Assembly (NCBI RefSeq): GCF_004571135.1
Contig: NZ_SPSB01000003.1
Coordinates: forward strand, 62,001-126,000
DNA from: Algoriphagus kandeliae
GTDB lineage: Bacteria > Bacteroidota > Bacteroidia > Cytophagales > Cyclobacteriaceae
Length of the DNA stretch: 64,000 bases
Reading direction: 5' to 3'
Positions 1 to 9,992 of this stretch are shown here, piece after piece. The notes under the pieces were generated by a model, which saw only the letters and a list, made by a program, of their open reading frames with translations, did no database searches and was not told where the DNA came from. Numbering within the stretch: the stretch's first letter is position 1; every line of letters starts with the position of its first letter. The position numbers and the translations under genes are program-made.

Positions 1-2653
1 TAAAGTCAATCAAGGCCATCAAACGGAAACCTTTCCAAGTGAATGTATTGGTCAAACCACCTGAAATTGGATGACGTCCCTCTGCGATGGTTTCATATCC
101 TGAAGTAGTTACAGGGAATCCATTGGCATCATATACCTTTTGACCATTGATTTCCAAATGCTTAAATCCTGCAATCATACCCAATGGCTGACCTACGATA
201 TGTCGGATTCGCTCTCTTCGCGTTCTAGCTTCATCTAGGTTGATAAATTCAATAGGATCACCTGCTGCATTGGTACCTAAGCTGAGCACTTCAGAGATAT
301 TATTGGCAAAGTTGAAGGAAATATCCCACTGGAAATCACCGGCGATGATAGGGGTAGCATTGATTAATAATTCAATACCTCTATTTTCCAATTCACCAAT
401 ATTTACTGTCGTAGAACCGAATCCAGAGGTTGCTGAAATTCCGGTATTCAAGATATCGTCACTTGTTCTTCTTCTGTAATAAGCCACATCTACTCCTAAT
501 CTGTTATCAAAGAATCGAAGATCTGCACCTATCTCATATTCTGTAGAAGTGTAAGGTGACAATCCAGCATTTGGTATTGATCCATTATTGATTTGTCCCA
601 AACTTGCTCCCAAGTGTCCTGCTCCTACCAAACCATAAGTGAGATTCAAAGCATAAGGATTAGGTGCTCCTCCACCTACTTGGCCCCAGTTACCACGAAG
701 TTTGGCAAAGGTGACAAATTCAGGAAGCTCAATCATGTCAGAAATAACTGCTGATAAACCAATGGAAGGGTAAAACAATTTGCTGTTTTCTGGAGACAAA
801 GTAGAAAACTGATCCTGACGGCCTGTCAAGTTCAAAAAGATCATGTTTTTGTACCCAATATTTGCAGCAGCAAAATAAGAGTTGATTCCAAGTTCGGAGA
901 ATCCATATCCATAAGTAGGAGCCGCCACATTAGTCACTGAATGGAAGAATGGAACTACCAAGTCGTTACCTCCACCTCTTTGAGACTCAATGGTTCTTCT
1001 CATGATATTAGAACCGATGAAACCATCGACGTCAAAATCGCCGAATGTCTTATCAAAACCAACCATGAAGTCAGCATTGTTTTCACGAATTGATTGGACA
1101 GTATTATTATAACTACCTCTAGGTTTGAATGCCGTGCCGTAAGCTTCGAATGCATATTCGTCTCTTACTTGGTAATCTGTACCAAAACGACCTTGAGCAT
1201 ACAACCAATCAGTGAAATCATAGCGCAAAGACATATTCCCTAAAATACGATCTGTTACGTCCTCTCTTCCCCACTGATAAACAGCCCAATAAGGGTTGGT
1301 TTGGAATACGTTGGATTGATATCTCAATTCAGTACCGTCAGGAAGAGCTCCTGGCTTATTTGGATCGCCTTTTATAACATCCAATGGAATATTTCCTGGT
1401 TTTACAACCATAGAGAAGTTTGCATTACCCGGAGAATCAGAAAGCCTCGGTCTGTTTCTAGCTTCTTGCTTGGAATATTGACCAGTCACTGCCAACGTGA
1501 ATTTTCCCTGACGGCTGTTCACATTGATATTTGCTACATTTCTATCAAATCCTGCATTTGGAACCACATCATCATTGGTAAGATTGGAGAATGAGAATCT
1601 ATAAGATGTCTTCTCATCACCACCAAACAAAGCGATGGAGTTGTTCCAAGTATGTCCGTCACTGTAGAAATCAGAAAAATCCTCACCCAAGTAGGAATAA
1701 GGTCTTTGAATGCCATCAAACTGAATAGCTTGAGAACCATCGTAAGGAGCTCCCCAACCATTTACTGCAGTATTGATTGCCTCATCCTGCGTCAAAGGCT
1801 TGCGACCATCTTGACCAGGACCGTAAATTCGCTGAAAGTTAGTCCTATCTACCACCGACTCAACAGTAAAGTTGGAGTTGAAGGCGACACCTACTCCTTT
1901 TCGAGCTCGCCCGGCTTTGGTAGTAATCAAAATAACCCCATTTGCAGCACGCGCACCATAAAGGGCTGCCGCAGTATTTCCTTTTAGTACAGAAATACTT
2001 TCAATATCATCCGGGTTAATTGCGGCCAAACCATCACCGGCATCATTACCTCCCCAAAGTCCTGCAGAACCTAAGTTCCCGGATTCAATTGGAACACCAT
2101 TCACTACATAAAGCGGCTGGTCATTTCCTGTAAGGGAAGAACCACCCCGAATAACAACGCGGGTAGAACCTGCCGCACCGGTAGAAGGTGGCGTCACATT
2201 CACCCCAGCAACTTTACCTGTCAAGGCATTACCGAGGTTGATCGCTCGGGATTCTGTGAATTTGTCTCCAGAAAGCTGGGTTACAGAATACCCTAATGCT
2301 TTCTTATCACGCTCCATACCGAAAGAAGTCACTACAAATTCACCTAATTCTGAGATATCTTCTGCTAAAGTGACATCCAAAACAGTACGGTTTCCCACCG
2401 TAAATTCTTGAGTGGCAAATCCAATGAAGGAAAAAACCAAAACAGAATTCTCATTTACACTGATCGAATACTTTCCGTCCACATCCGTGGTCGTTCCGGT
2501 CTGATTGGTCTTATCCAAGATCGTGACACCTGGGATAGCCATACCATCTTCACCCACAACAGTACCTGTCAGGATGCGTGTTTGAGCATAGACCTGAATG
2601 CTAAAAAATAGCATAAAAGCCAGCCCATACGAGATCGATAAAATTTTTCTCAT
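1..2653 (-). CDS. SusC/RagA-family TonB-linked outer membrane protein (partial)
   Basis: The reading frame starts at an ATG on the minus strand (2653-2651) and stays open to the window edge, so about 884 codons are visible and the C-terminus is missing; the family is usually near 1000 residues. A signal peptide ends around residue 24 (VYAQ). It is followed by a carboxypeptidase-regulatory-like beta-sandwich, then a TonB plug domain with the typical ALTGKVAGV and YVVNGVPI segments and an LKGNTAAALYGARAANGVI stretch. The rest is aromatic-rich beta-barrel sequence. Family knowledge: SusC-like proteins import glycans or peptides through the outer membrane with a SusD lipoprotein. The partner gene should lie beyond the left edge and is not visible, so the substrate cannot be named. 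Confidence 0.93.
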   Translation of the reverse strand, partial: MRKILSISYGLAFMLFFSIQVYAQTRILTGTVVGEDGMAIPGVTILDKTNQTGTTTDVDGKYSISVNENSVLVFSFIGFATQEFTVGNRTVLDVTLAEDISELGEFVVTSFGMERDKKALGYSVTQLSGDKFTESRAINLGNALTGKVAGVNVTPPSTGAAGSTRVVIRGGSSLTGNDQPLYVVNGVPIESGNLGSAGLWGGNDAGDGLAAINPDDIESISVLKGNTAAALYGARAANGVILITTKAGRARKGVGVAFNSNFTVESVVDRTNFQRIYGPGQDGRKPLTQDEAINTAVNGWGAPYDGSQAIQFDGIQRPYSYLGEDFSDFYSDGHTWNNSIALFGGDEKTSYRFSFSNLTNDDVVPNAGFDRNVANINVNSRQGKFTLAVTGQYSKQEARNRPRLSDSPGNANFSMVVKPGNIPLDVIKGDPNKPGALPDGTELRYQSNVFQTNPYWAVYQWGREDVTDRILGNMSLRYDFTDWLYAQGRFGTDYQVRDEYAFEAYGTAFKPRGSYNNTVQSIRENNADFMVGFDKTFGDFDVDGFIGSNIMRRTIESQRGGGNDLVVPFFHSVTNVAAPTYGYGFSELGINSYFAAANIGYKNMIFLNLTGRQDQFSTLSPENSKLFYPSIGLSAVISDMIELPEFVTFAKLRGNWGQVGGGAPNPYALNLTYGLVGAGHLGASLGQINNGSIPNAGLSPYTSTEYEIGADLRFFDNRLGVDVAYYRRRTSDDILNTGISATSGFGSTTVNIGELENRGIELLINATPIIAGDFQWDISFNFANNISEVLSLGTNAAGDPIEFINLDEARTRRERIRHIVGQPLGMIAGFKHLEINGQKVYDANGFPVTTSGYETIAEGRHPISGGLTNTFTWKGFRLMALIDF

Positions 2654-3090
2654 AGCTGGTAATAAAGGGTTAGAAATAGATTTACTGGGTTTGCCGGATG
2701 GCCGGACTTTGATTTTAAAATTGTGCGTAGGGCTTTTTCCATAAGCAGCTGGGATTGGATTTATAAAAGGTTATATGGTCAAATAATTCAAAAGCCATAG
2801 TTTAAAAGCTAAAAATTCGAAAACAATAAAATAGCCTATTGATAAAGCTAAATAATTCCAAATTTTTTCAAAAACAATATTATGATTTTTTTACACAAAA
2901 AATCAATTCTTTTTTAATTTTTTTTTAAAAGTAACCTTGTTTGAAATTTATTTTAAGAAATAGTAAAAATCTTTTTCAACATTTTATTTCCTTTCATTGG
3001 ATATAAGCCAAAAATCTGCAACGCCTTGAGCAGTTCTATGATTTTTCTCTCTCTCTTAGATTATTATTCCTGAAAGCTTGGGAAATTCAT
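2654..3090. other. AT-rich intergenic region upstream of the susC-like gene
   Basis: About 440 bases without a credible gene. The stretch from about 2780 to 3000 is extremely AT-rich with long A and T runs. It should hold the promoter and leader of the susC-like gene on the minus strand, but I could not find a convincing TAnnTTTG element there. No tRNA-like or repeat structure was seen. Confidence 0.5.
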
Positions 3091-3123
3091 AAAAAAAGCC
3101 ATCCCTAGGAAAGGGATGGCTTT
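3091..3123 (-). terminator. Rho-independent terminator of the glutamine synthetase gene
   Basis: Twelve-base arms at 3095-3106 and 3112-3123 (aaagccatccct / agggatggcttt) enclose a five-base loop. On the minus strand the hairpin is followed by a run of T (the A run at 3091-3097). It sits 24 bases after the stop of the type III glutamine synthetase. Confidence 0.85.
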
Positions 3124-3146
3124 AAACAAATCAATCTAATCTTTAA

Positions 3147-5309
3147 TTATCGAATGAAAAGCATCTCGCGGTATTTTACCAAAGGCCAGCTTTCGTCATC
3201 TACTAGCAATTCCAATTTATCAACTGCATAGCGGATTTTGTCAAAGAATGCTTCTTTCACTTCCTTCTGATAGCCTTTTGCACGCTTGATTACGTCTTCC
3301 TCTTTATTGAGTTTACGACGAGCATCAATCATTGCATTTACGTTAGCCTTCAAGGATTCGATGTGCTTAGAAACTTCTTTAATAGTCTCAACAGCAGCTG
3401 AATTATCCAAACCAAGACCTTTCAATCCATTTGCATTTTGGATCAGCTTATTTTGGTAAAGGATAGCAGTAGGAATCACGTGATTCAAGGCAAGGTCACC
3501 CATCACACGGCTTTCAATCTGCACTTTCTTCATGAAGTTTTCAAGCATGATTTCATGACGGGCATGAACCTCAAGCTCATTCATCACATTATGACGAGCA
3601 AAAAGATCTTTTGTAGCCTTTTTGGTATACACGTCCAATGCATCTGGCGTATTCTTCAAGTTGGATAATCCACGCTTCGCAGCTTCCTTTTCCCATTCTT
3701 CTGAATATCCATCTCCCTCGAATCGGATTTTCTTAGATTCTTTAATGTACTTTCTAAGAACATTTACAATGGCAATCTTCTTTTCATGTCCAGCATCCAT
3801 TTCTTTTTGGATATCCTTGGCCATTTGCTGAAGAACTTCAGCTACGATTACGTTCAATGTAGCCATTGGTCCTGCTGAGTTAGCACTAGAACCTACAGCA
3901 CGGAATTCGAATTTATTTCCAGTGAATGCAAACGGAGAAGTCCGGTTTCGATCAGTATTATCAAGGATGATTTCAGGAATCTTGGAAATACCAAGCTTCA
4001 TATACATGTTATCACCCTTCTCTATCTTGATGTTTCCATTTTTCTCCAACTCATCCAATACTCCAGTCAAGGTTTCACCCAAGAAAACAGAAATAATTGC
4101 CGGTGGCGCTTCATTGGCACCCAAACGGAAGTCGTTACCTGCGGAAGCAATACTTGCACGAAGCAAATCTGCATTGTCATAAACGGCCTTAACAGTAGCC
4201 ACCAAGAAAGTCAAGAATTGAAGATTTTCACGGGCCGAGTTACTTGGCTGGAACAAGTTGACTCCTGTATCTGTAATCAAAGACCAGTTGTTGTGCTTAC
4301 CAGAACCGTTTACCCCAGCAAAAGGCTTTTCATGCAACAACACTTTCAAGCCATGCTTTTCAGCCACTTTATCCATCAAATCCATCAACAATTGGTTGTG
4401 ATCAACTGCCTTGTTGATTTCTTCAAAAACAGGTGCTACTTCAAACTGACCTGGAGCAACCTCATTGTGTCTTGTTGAAACAGGAATACCTAATTTGTGC
4501 GCTTCGATTTCAAAATCCATCATGAAGTCCTTCACGCGAGTTGGAATAGAACCAAAGTAATGATCTTCCAACTGCTGACCTCTGGCTGGATTGTGACCAA
4601 ACACTGTTCTTCCCGCCATTACCAAGTCAGGACGAGCAGCAAACAAAGCCTTATCAATCACAAAGTATTCTTGCTCTACACCTAGAGAAGGAGATACTTT
4701 ACGTACGTTCCGATCAAAAAGCTGGCAAATTGCTACAGCGGCCTCATTAACAGCTTCCAGTGATTTCAACAAAGGAGTTTTGTAATCCAAGGCCTCTCCA
4801 GTGTAAGACACGAAGATGGTAGGGATACAAAGGGTTTTGTCAAAAATGAAAATTGGAGAAGAAGGATCCCAGGCAGTATAACCTCTCGCTTCAAAAGTAG
4901 AACGAATTCCACCATGAGGGAAAGAAGATGCATCAGGTTCTTGCTGAACCAAAGCTGATCCTTTGAATTTTTCTAATCCTGCATGTGCATCGAAGAAAGA
5001 GTCGTGCTTTTCTGCTGTGGAACCAGTCAATGGCTGAAACCAGTGCGTGTAATGCGTTACACCTTTAGATAAGGCCCAAGTCTTTACTGCAGACGCAACT
5101 TCTTCTGCCGTAGCTGTATCGATTTTAGATCCTTTATCGATAGCTTCCATCACTTTTTTGAAAACAGATGGAGCCAAAGACTGCTTCATTTGATTGATCC
5201 CAAAAACATTGGTCCCGAAGAAGTCAGAGATTTTTGGAGCAGGTGCTTCTACTTTTACCCGAGGTCTGGTTTGTACCATCGCTAGGGATTGTTGTCTTAA
5301 TGTTGCCAT
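3147..5309 (-). CDS. glnN: Glutamine synthetase type III
   Basis: Makes glutamine from glutamate, ammonia and ATP in the cytoplasm, the main ammonium-assimilation step. The 720-residue length is that of GSIII, far longer than GSI (about 470). The GSIII N-terminal part includes HYTHWFQP at residues 86-93. The catalytic barrel carries VEQEYF (211-216), then NEVAPGQFEVAPVFEEIN and FAGVNGSGKHNNWS, which form the metal and glutamate site. A GSIII-specific helical C-terminal region follows. The gene stands alone, with a terminator behind it and a TATTTTTG element about 30 bases upstream of the start. No GOGAT, amtB or PII gene is close by, so nitrogen control cannot be read from context. Confidence 0.96.
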   Translation of the reverse strand: MATLRQQSLAMVQTRPRVKVEAPAPKISDFFGTNVFGINQMKQSLAPSVFKKVMEAIDKGSKIDTATAEEVASAVKTWALSKGVTHYTHWFQPLTGSTAEKHDSFFDAHAGLEKFKGSALVQQEPDASSFPHGGIRSTFEARGYTAWDPSSPIFIFDKTLCIPTIFVSYTGEALDYKTPLLKSLEAVNEAAVAICQLFDRNVRKVSPSLGVEQEYFVIDKALFAARPDLVMAGRTVFGHNPARGQQLEDHYFGSIPTRVKDFMMDFEIEAHKLGIPVSTRHNEVAPGQFEVAPVFEEINKAVDHNQLLMDLMDKVAEKHGLKVLLHEKPFAGVNGSGKHNNWSLITDTGVNLFQPSNSARENLQFLTFLVATVKAVYDNADLLRASIASAGNDFRLGANEAPPAIISVFLGETLTGVLDELEKNGNIKIEKGDNMYMKLGISKIPEIILDNTDRNRTSPFAFTGNKFEFRAVGSSANSAGPMATLNVIVAEVLQQMAKDIQKEMDAGHEKKIAIVNVLRKYIKESKKIRFEGDGYSEEWEKEAAKRGLSNLKNTPDALDVYTKKATKDLFARHNVMNELEVHARHEIMLENFMKKVQIESRVMGDLALNHVIPTAILYQNKLIQNANGLKGLGLDNSAAVETIKEVSKHIESLKANVNAMIDARRKLNKEEDVIKRAKGYQKEVKEAFFDKIRYAVDKLELLVDDESWPLVKYREMLFIR

Positions 5310-5339
5310 ATCTACAATAGTGGTTTAAAATATTACCCA

Positions 5340-5347
5340 CAAAAATA
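5340..5347 (-). promoter_or_regulatory. Possible -7 promoter element for glnN
   Basis: On the minus strand the bases read TATTTTTG, matching the Bacteroidota TAnnTTTG consensus, 30 bases before the ATG. No clear -33 TTG was found at the right distance, so this is a partial match only. Confidence 0.4.
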
Positions 5348-5486
5348 GAAAAATACTGACTTGAAAAAGCTTTTGACCATTTTTTAGAGCAGTTTTTTAA
5401 AAAATTTACACTTTTTTCAATGGATCATGTGTTTTTTGAACCCAAAATCGGAAATTTTTATGCTTTTCAAGCCCGATTTTACAAAA

Positions 5487-5516
5487 TTGAAAACAAAATG
5501 AGATTGATTACCTTTG
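5487..5516 (+). promoter_or_regulatory. Bacteroidota-type promoter of mtaB
   Basis: TTG at 5487-5489 and TACCTTTG at 5509-5516 are separated by 19 bases, which fits the Bacteroidota primary sigma factor pattern. Transcription would start near 5522, giving a leader of about 20 bases before the GTG at 5542. Confidence 0.65.
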
Positions 5517-5541
5517 CACTCTCATTATCAGAAGGGAAATT

Positions 5542-6861
5542 GTGAAAAAAGTCGCCTTTTATACACTGGGTTGTAAGCTAAACTTCTCCGAAACCTCCAC
5601 GATTAGCCGTCAATTTGAAGACAGAGGTTATCAAAAAGTGGATTTTCAGGAGAATCCGGACATTTTCATCATCAATACTTGCTCTGTGACCGAAAACGCA
5701 GACAAAAAGTGTAAGAAAATTGTCAAGGAGGCTAAAAAGATTTCCCCCAACTCTTATGTAGCCATTATTGGTTGCTACGCTCAATTGAAACCGACGGAGA
5801 TTTCAGAAATTCAAGGTGTGGATGCAGTTTTGGGTGCAGCAGAAAAATTCAGACTTCTAGAATTACTCGGTGATTTTGCTAAAGAACAAGAAGCAAAGGT
5901 TTTGGCAAGTGAAATTTCTGAAGCCAAGTCTTTTAATAATGCCTATTCAATCAATGACAGAACCAGAACTTTTCTGAAAGTTCAGGATGGTTGTAACTAT
6001 GGCTGCGCATTTTGCACTATTCCTCTTGCACGAGGAAAAAGTCGAAGCAATACCATTGAATCCGTTTTAGAAGCCGCGAGAGAAATTGCTGCTACTGATG
6101 TGAAAGAAGTGGTTTTGACTGGAGTCAATATTGGTGACTTTGGGATCGTAGAAGGAAAAAGGCAGGAGCGATTTGCTGATTTGGTTTTTGCTTTGGATGA
6201 AGTGGAAGGAATCGATCGATTTAGGATTTCTTCTATAGAACCCAATTTGCTAACCAATGAAATCATTGAGTTTGTATCCAGATCGAAGCGTTTTGTCCCT
6301 CATTTCCATATTCCGCTTCAATCCGGGTCTAATACCATTTTGAGACGAATGGGAAGACGTTACTTGAGGGAATTATACGAGGACCGCGTCTCCAAAATCA
6401 AAACACTAATGCCACATGCCTGCATAGGGGTGGATGTAATTGTAGGTTTTCCGGGTGAAACGGATGAGTTGTTTTTGGAAACCTACAACTTCCTCAATGA
6501 ATTGGATATTTCCTATCTCCATGTCTTTACTTATTCGGAAAGAGCAAATACAAGAGCTGTGGAAATGGATGGAGTTGTTCCTATGAAAAAACGAAATGAA
6601 CGATCCAAAATGCTTCGAATTTTGTCCGAGAAGAAACGTAGAAAGTTTTATGAAGAAAATCTCGGAAAAACCTACACAGTTCTCTTTGAAGAAGACATTG
6701 AAGATGGGAAAATGCATGGTTTTACAGAAAACTACATCCGTGTCGCTGCGAAATATGACCCTATGCTTATCAATGAGACAAAATTAGTCACGCTTGATCA
6801 AATCAATCCAGCTGGAAATGTAGAAGTTCTCGAGCCAGAAATGATTTATGAAAAACATTGA
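5542..6861 (+). CDS. mtaB: tRNA (N6-L-threonylcarbamoyladenosine37-C2) methylthiotransferase MtaB
   Basis: Radical SAM enzyme that adds a methylthio group to t6A at position 37 of ANN-decoding tRNAs, giving ms2t6A. The N-terminal UPF0004 domain opens with TLGCKLN and has the three cysteines of the auxiliary 4Fe-4S cluster (C11, C47, C78). The radical SAM motif CNYGCAFC gives C151, C155 and C158. Later segments such as HFHIPLQSGS and GVDVIVGFPGET are typical of the MiaB/MtaB family, and a TRAM-like C-terminus follows. The 439-residue length is normal. GLGCKLN-type spelling favours MtaB over MiaB. The start is a GTG placed just after a good promoter; no upstream in-frame start fits. Confidence 0.93.
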   Translation: MKKVAFYTLGCKLNFSETSTISRQFEDRGYQKVDFQENPDIFIINTCSVTENADKKCKKIVKEAKKISPNSYVAIIGCYAQLKPTEISEIQGVDAVLGAAEKFRLLELLGDFAKEQEAKVLASEISEAKSFNNAYSINDRTRTFLKVQDGCNYGCAFCTIPLARGKSRSNTIESVLEAAREIAATDVKEVVLTGVNIGDFGIVEGKRQERFADLVFALDEVEGIDRFRISSIEPNLLTNEIIEFVSRSKRFVPHFHIPLQSGSNTILRRMGRRYLRELYEDRVSKIKTLMPHACIGVDVIVGFPGETDELFLETYNFLNELDISYLHVFTYSERANTRAVEMDGVVPMKKRNERSKMLRILSEKKRRKFYEENLGKTYTVLFEEDIEDGKMHGFTENYIRVAAKYDPMLINETKLVTLDQINPAGNVEVLEPEMIYEKH

Positions 6862-7050
6862 CAATTATAAGCTGAGGCATTTGAAATCACCGCCACGTAA
6901 AAATTGAAAAAGAAAATAGGGGGCGTCTCAAGAGGTTCCTCTTTTCTTTTTCTTAGGCCTCTTCTTTCTCCTCAAAAAATTGGTAAAAAGCCTTCTTTAC
7001 CTTTCCCCTATTTTTTTTATAAATTCAGCTCAGACTTTAAAGCATTTTTT

Positions 7051-9063
7051 GTGAGCAAACATACTTTGACAATTATCAAGGATGAACCTTGGCTCGAGCC
7101 TTTCGCTCCCGCCATTCAAAGCCGATTAGAGCGATTTCATAAAGCTATACATGCCATCAACGAATCCATGGGAAGCATCCTGGAATTCGCCAATTTCCAC
7201 ACTTATTATGGAATTCATTTCGAACCAGTTCGGAATGGTTGGATTTACCGGGAATGGGCACCTGCGGCGCGCCAATTGTATTTGATGGGGGACTTTAATT
7301 GGTGGGATCGAAATTCCCATCCCATGAAACGGAATCATCGAGGTGATTGGGAAATATTTCTCCCCTATGAGCAATACAAGCACACCTTTATTCATCAAAG
7401 TAAAATTAAAGTCCGCGTCATTGACTCCCAAGGACGTGACCTAGACCGGATTCCAGCTTATATCCGAAGAGTAGTTCAGGATGAAAAAACGCATGACTTC
7501 ACCGGACAGCTTTGGTTTCCTGAGGAACAATTTTCCTGGACAGATTCTGATTTTTCATTACAAGAAGTAGCCCATATGCCACTTATCTATGAGTGTCATG
7601 TAGGAATGGCTCAGGAAAAATTAGGGGTCGGAACCTACAGGGAATTCGAAGAAAGTATCCTGCCGCGAATTAAAGATGCTGGTTATAATGCCATTCAAAT
7701 GATGGCAGTTATGGAACATCCATATTATGGATCCTTCGGGTACCATGTTTCCAACTTCTTTGCTCCGTCCTCACGCTTTGGTACTCCTGAAGAGCTCAAG
7801 TCTTTGATCAATACGGCACATAGAATGGGAATTGCGGTGATCATGGATATTGTGCATTCTCATGCTGTAAAAAATGTGAATGAAGGATTGAATGAATTTG
7901 ATGGAAGTGACCATCAATATTTTCATCCTGGAGATCGAGGATACCACGAGGGATGGGACTCAAAGCTCTTTGATTATGGGAAATGGGAAGTTCAAGAATT
8001 CCTCTTATCTAATATTCGCTATTGGATGGATGAGTTTCATTTTGATGGATTCCGATTTGATGGAGCTACTTCCATGCTTTATCACCACCATGGCCATGTT
8101 TCTTTTGATTCAGCAGAAAAATACTTCGATGAAGGAGTAGACCAAGATGCCCTACTCTATTTCCAATTAGCCAATACCTTGATTCACCAATTGAATCCAG
8201 ATGCTATTTCTATAGCGGAAGAAGTGAGCGGGATGCCAGGACTTTGCAGAAAAATTGAAGATGGAGGGATAGGGTTTGATTTTAGATTAGCCATGGGAAT
8301 TCCTGACTTTTGGATCAAGACCCTCAAGCATAAGCTAGACGAGCAATGGGATTTATTTGAATTATGGCATGAATTAACAAATCGCCCCAAAAAAGAAAAA
8401 TCCATAGCCTATGCAGAAAGCCATGATCAAGCCCTAGTGGGTGATAAATCCTTGGCTTTTTGGTTGATGGATAAGGAAATGTACACGTCCATGTCAGTTC
8501 TGGAGCAAAATCTTGTCGTAGATCGGGGGATTGCTATACACAAACTGATTCGAATGCTCACGCTTTCTTTGGGAGGAGAAGGATATTTGAACTTCATCGG
8601 TAATGAATTTGGACATCCGGAATGGGTGGATTTCCCTAGAGAAGGAAATAATTGGAGCTATCAGTATGCCAGAAGACAATGGTCCTTGGTAGACACTCCT
8701 CACCTTCGTTATCAGCAATTGAATGCCTGGGACAAAGCCATGATTCATTTGGCAACGAAATATGAGCTTTTGGCTCAGCCTCATGCAACGCAATTATACT
8801 TGGAACCAAACAAGAAAATTCTGGCATACGAACGAGGAGGATTGATCTTTGTCTTTTCCTTCCATCCTACCGATTCGTATTTTGGATTCCCCATACCTAT
8901 GCCAAAAGCTGGAGATTACCAGATTATTCTGCATTCAGACCAGAAGGAATTTGGTGGTTTCGAACGCTTGGATAAAAAGCTAATTTACCCTACTGATAAG
9001 GAAAATAAAGTATCGCTTTACATTCCAAACCGGGTGGTGATGGTATTGAAAAGAAAGAAGTAA
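7051..9063 (+). CDS. glgB: 1,4-alpha-glucan branching enzyme, eukaryotic-type (GH13_8-like)
   Basis: Creates alpha-1,6 branches in glycogen. An N-terminal CBM48-like module (YREWAPAARQLYLMGDFNWW) precedes the GH13 barrel. Its four conserved regions are seen as DIVHSHAVKN, DGFRFDG (nucleophile Asp), SIAEEVSG (acid Glu) and AESHDQ, with a C-terminal all-beta domain. The LFDYGKWEV and TSMLYHHHG signatures resemble plant and animal branching enzymes more than enterobacterial GlgB. I chose the GTG at 7051 (about 670 residues). The frame is open from 6904, but the extra 49 residues are low-complexity and do not look like family sequence. It lies 189 bases after mtaB, and no other glycogen gene is visible nearby. 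A CHAD-domain gene follows. Confidence 0.92.
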   Translation: MSKHTLTIIKDEPWLEPFAPAIQSRLERFHKAIHAINESMGSILEFANFHTYYGIHFEPVRNGWIYREWAPAARQLYLMGDFNWWDRNSHPMKRNHRGDWEIFLPYEQYKHTFIHQSKIKVRVIDSQGRDLDRIPAYIRRVVQDEKTHDFTGQLWFPEEQFSWTDSDFSLQEVAHMPLIYECHVGMAQEKLGVGTYREFEESILPRIKDAGYNAIQMMAVMEHPYYGSFGYHVSNFFAPSSRFGTPEELKSLINTAHRMGIAVIMDIVHSHAVKNVNEGLNEFDGSDHQYFHPGDRGYHEGWDSKLFDYGKWEVQEFLLSNIRYWMDEFHFDGFRFDGATSMLYHHHGHVSFDSAEKYFDEGVDQDALLYFQLANTLIHQLNPDAISIAEEVSGMPGLCRKIEDGGIGFDFRLAMGIPDFWIKTLKHKLDEQWDLFELWHELTNRPKKEKSIAYAESHDQALVGDKSLAFWLMDKEMYTSMSVLEQNLVVDRGIAIHKLIRMLTLSLGGEGYLNFIGNEFGHPEWVDFPREGNNWSYQYARRQWSLVDTPHLRYQQLNAWDKAMIHLATKYELLAQPHATQLYLEPNKKILAYERGGLIFVFSFHPTDSYFGFPIPMPKAGDYQIILHSDQKEFGGFERLDKKLIYPTDKENKVSLYIPNRVVMVLKRKK

Positions 9064-9140
9064 AAAGTTGAAGTGATCTTTTCAGATTTTTCTACACCAA
9101 TATAAGTATATCAACTTCTTAATAATTCAACCCCATATGG

Positions 9141-9875
9141 ATGAAAAAGAACTTGCTGAATTCTTATGTAATAAAACTGCTTGATTCAATAGAACAGCAA
9201 CTTTCATTCTACCAGAAAGAAAAAGATCCTGAGTGTCTTCATCGAATCCGAGTGGAGATAAAAAAAATTAAAGCCATTAATTCCTTTGCTAGAAAAATTT
9301 ACGAGGCGGATTTCACTGCTGCATCCCTTTTGCCTTTATTTAAAAATGCAGGTAAGATTAGAGAGACAAAATTGACTATTCAATTGCTTCAATCACTTTC
9401 TCCCCCACCAACCAATCTCATTTCAAAAGCTGAATCTCAAGAAAGCGTTTTAGTCAAACAATTTTTAGATTTCGCTCCAACTTTTTTTCAAGCTATTTCA
9501 GCATATCGTAAAAGCCTTAGGTTTCCAGAAAAAATCGGAGATAAAAAAGTAATCAAAGGATACTTTGAGAAATCAAAAGAAAATGCACTAAAAATCCTTC
9601 AAGTAAAAGATCGCGAAGGACTGCATACCTATCGAAGAAAAATCAAGAACCTAGTCTATATCTACGATGTCTTGCCCAAAAAACTCCAAAAGGAGATTGA
9701 TTTGGATAAAAAGCTAATCCTAAAGCAACAGCATCAACTTGGGGAATGGCATGATATGTATGTTGCAGTTCAGATTCTTTCCTCCTTAAAAATTTCCAAT
9801 GGCTCTCAGGAATCCATTGAAAAATTGAAGGAAGATGAAAAACAAAAATTCCAGGAAGTCATTGATAGAATTTAA
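9141..9875 (+). CDS. CHAD domain-containing protein
   Basis: The sequence of 244 residues is basic and helical. Two repeats carry conserved histidines and basic residues: LHRIRVEIKKIKA near residue 31 and LHTYRRKIKNLVYIYDV near 159, then HQLGEWHDMYVA near 200. This is the CHAD (conserved histidine alpha-helical domain) pattern. CHAD proteins are known to bind inorganic polyphosphate, often on polyphosphate granules, and are frequently next to CYTH triphosphatase or polyphosphate genes. Here the neighbour is glgB, 77 bases upstream on the same strand, which suggests but does not prove a link to storage polymers. No signal peptide or membrane segment is seen. Confidence 0.85.
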   Translation: MKKNLLNSYVIKLLDSIEQQLSFYQKEKDPECLHRIRVEIKKIKAINSFARKIYEADFTAASLLPLFKNAGKIRETKLTIQLLQSLSPPPTNLISKAESQESVLVKQFLDFAPTFFQAISAYRKSLRFPEKIGDKKVIKGYFEKSKENALKILQVKDREGLHTYRRKIKNLVYIYDVLPKKLQKEIDLDKKLILKQQHQLGEWHDMYVAVQILSSLKISNGSQESIEKLKEDEKQKFQEVIDRI

Positions 9876-9992
9876 CTTTCAGATTAGATATTTCCGAGAA
9901 TTAAGCCCCTACCCTTGGAGCTAAATCAGAGCCCCACTTTTTAATTTCCTACCTTACAGCTTCATATTAATTTTCAATTCATCCCATCACCC

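Noticed and set aside
6904..7050. Longer N-terminus for the branching enzyme (TTG at 6904).
   Set aside because: The 49 extra residues are low-complexity and unlike the family. The GTG at 7051 matches the normal start.
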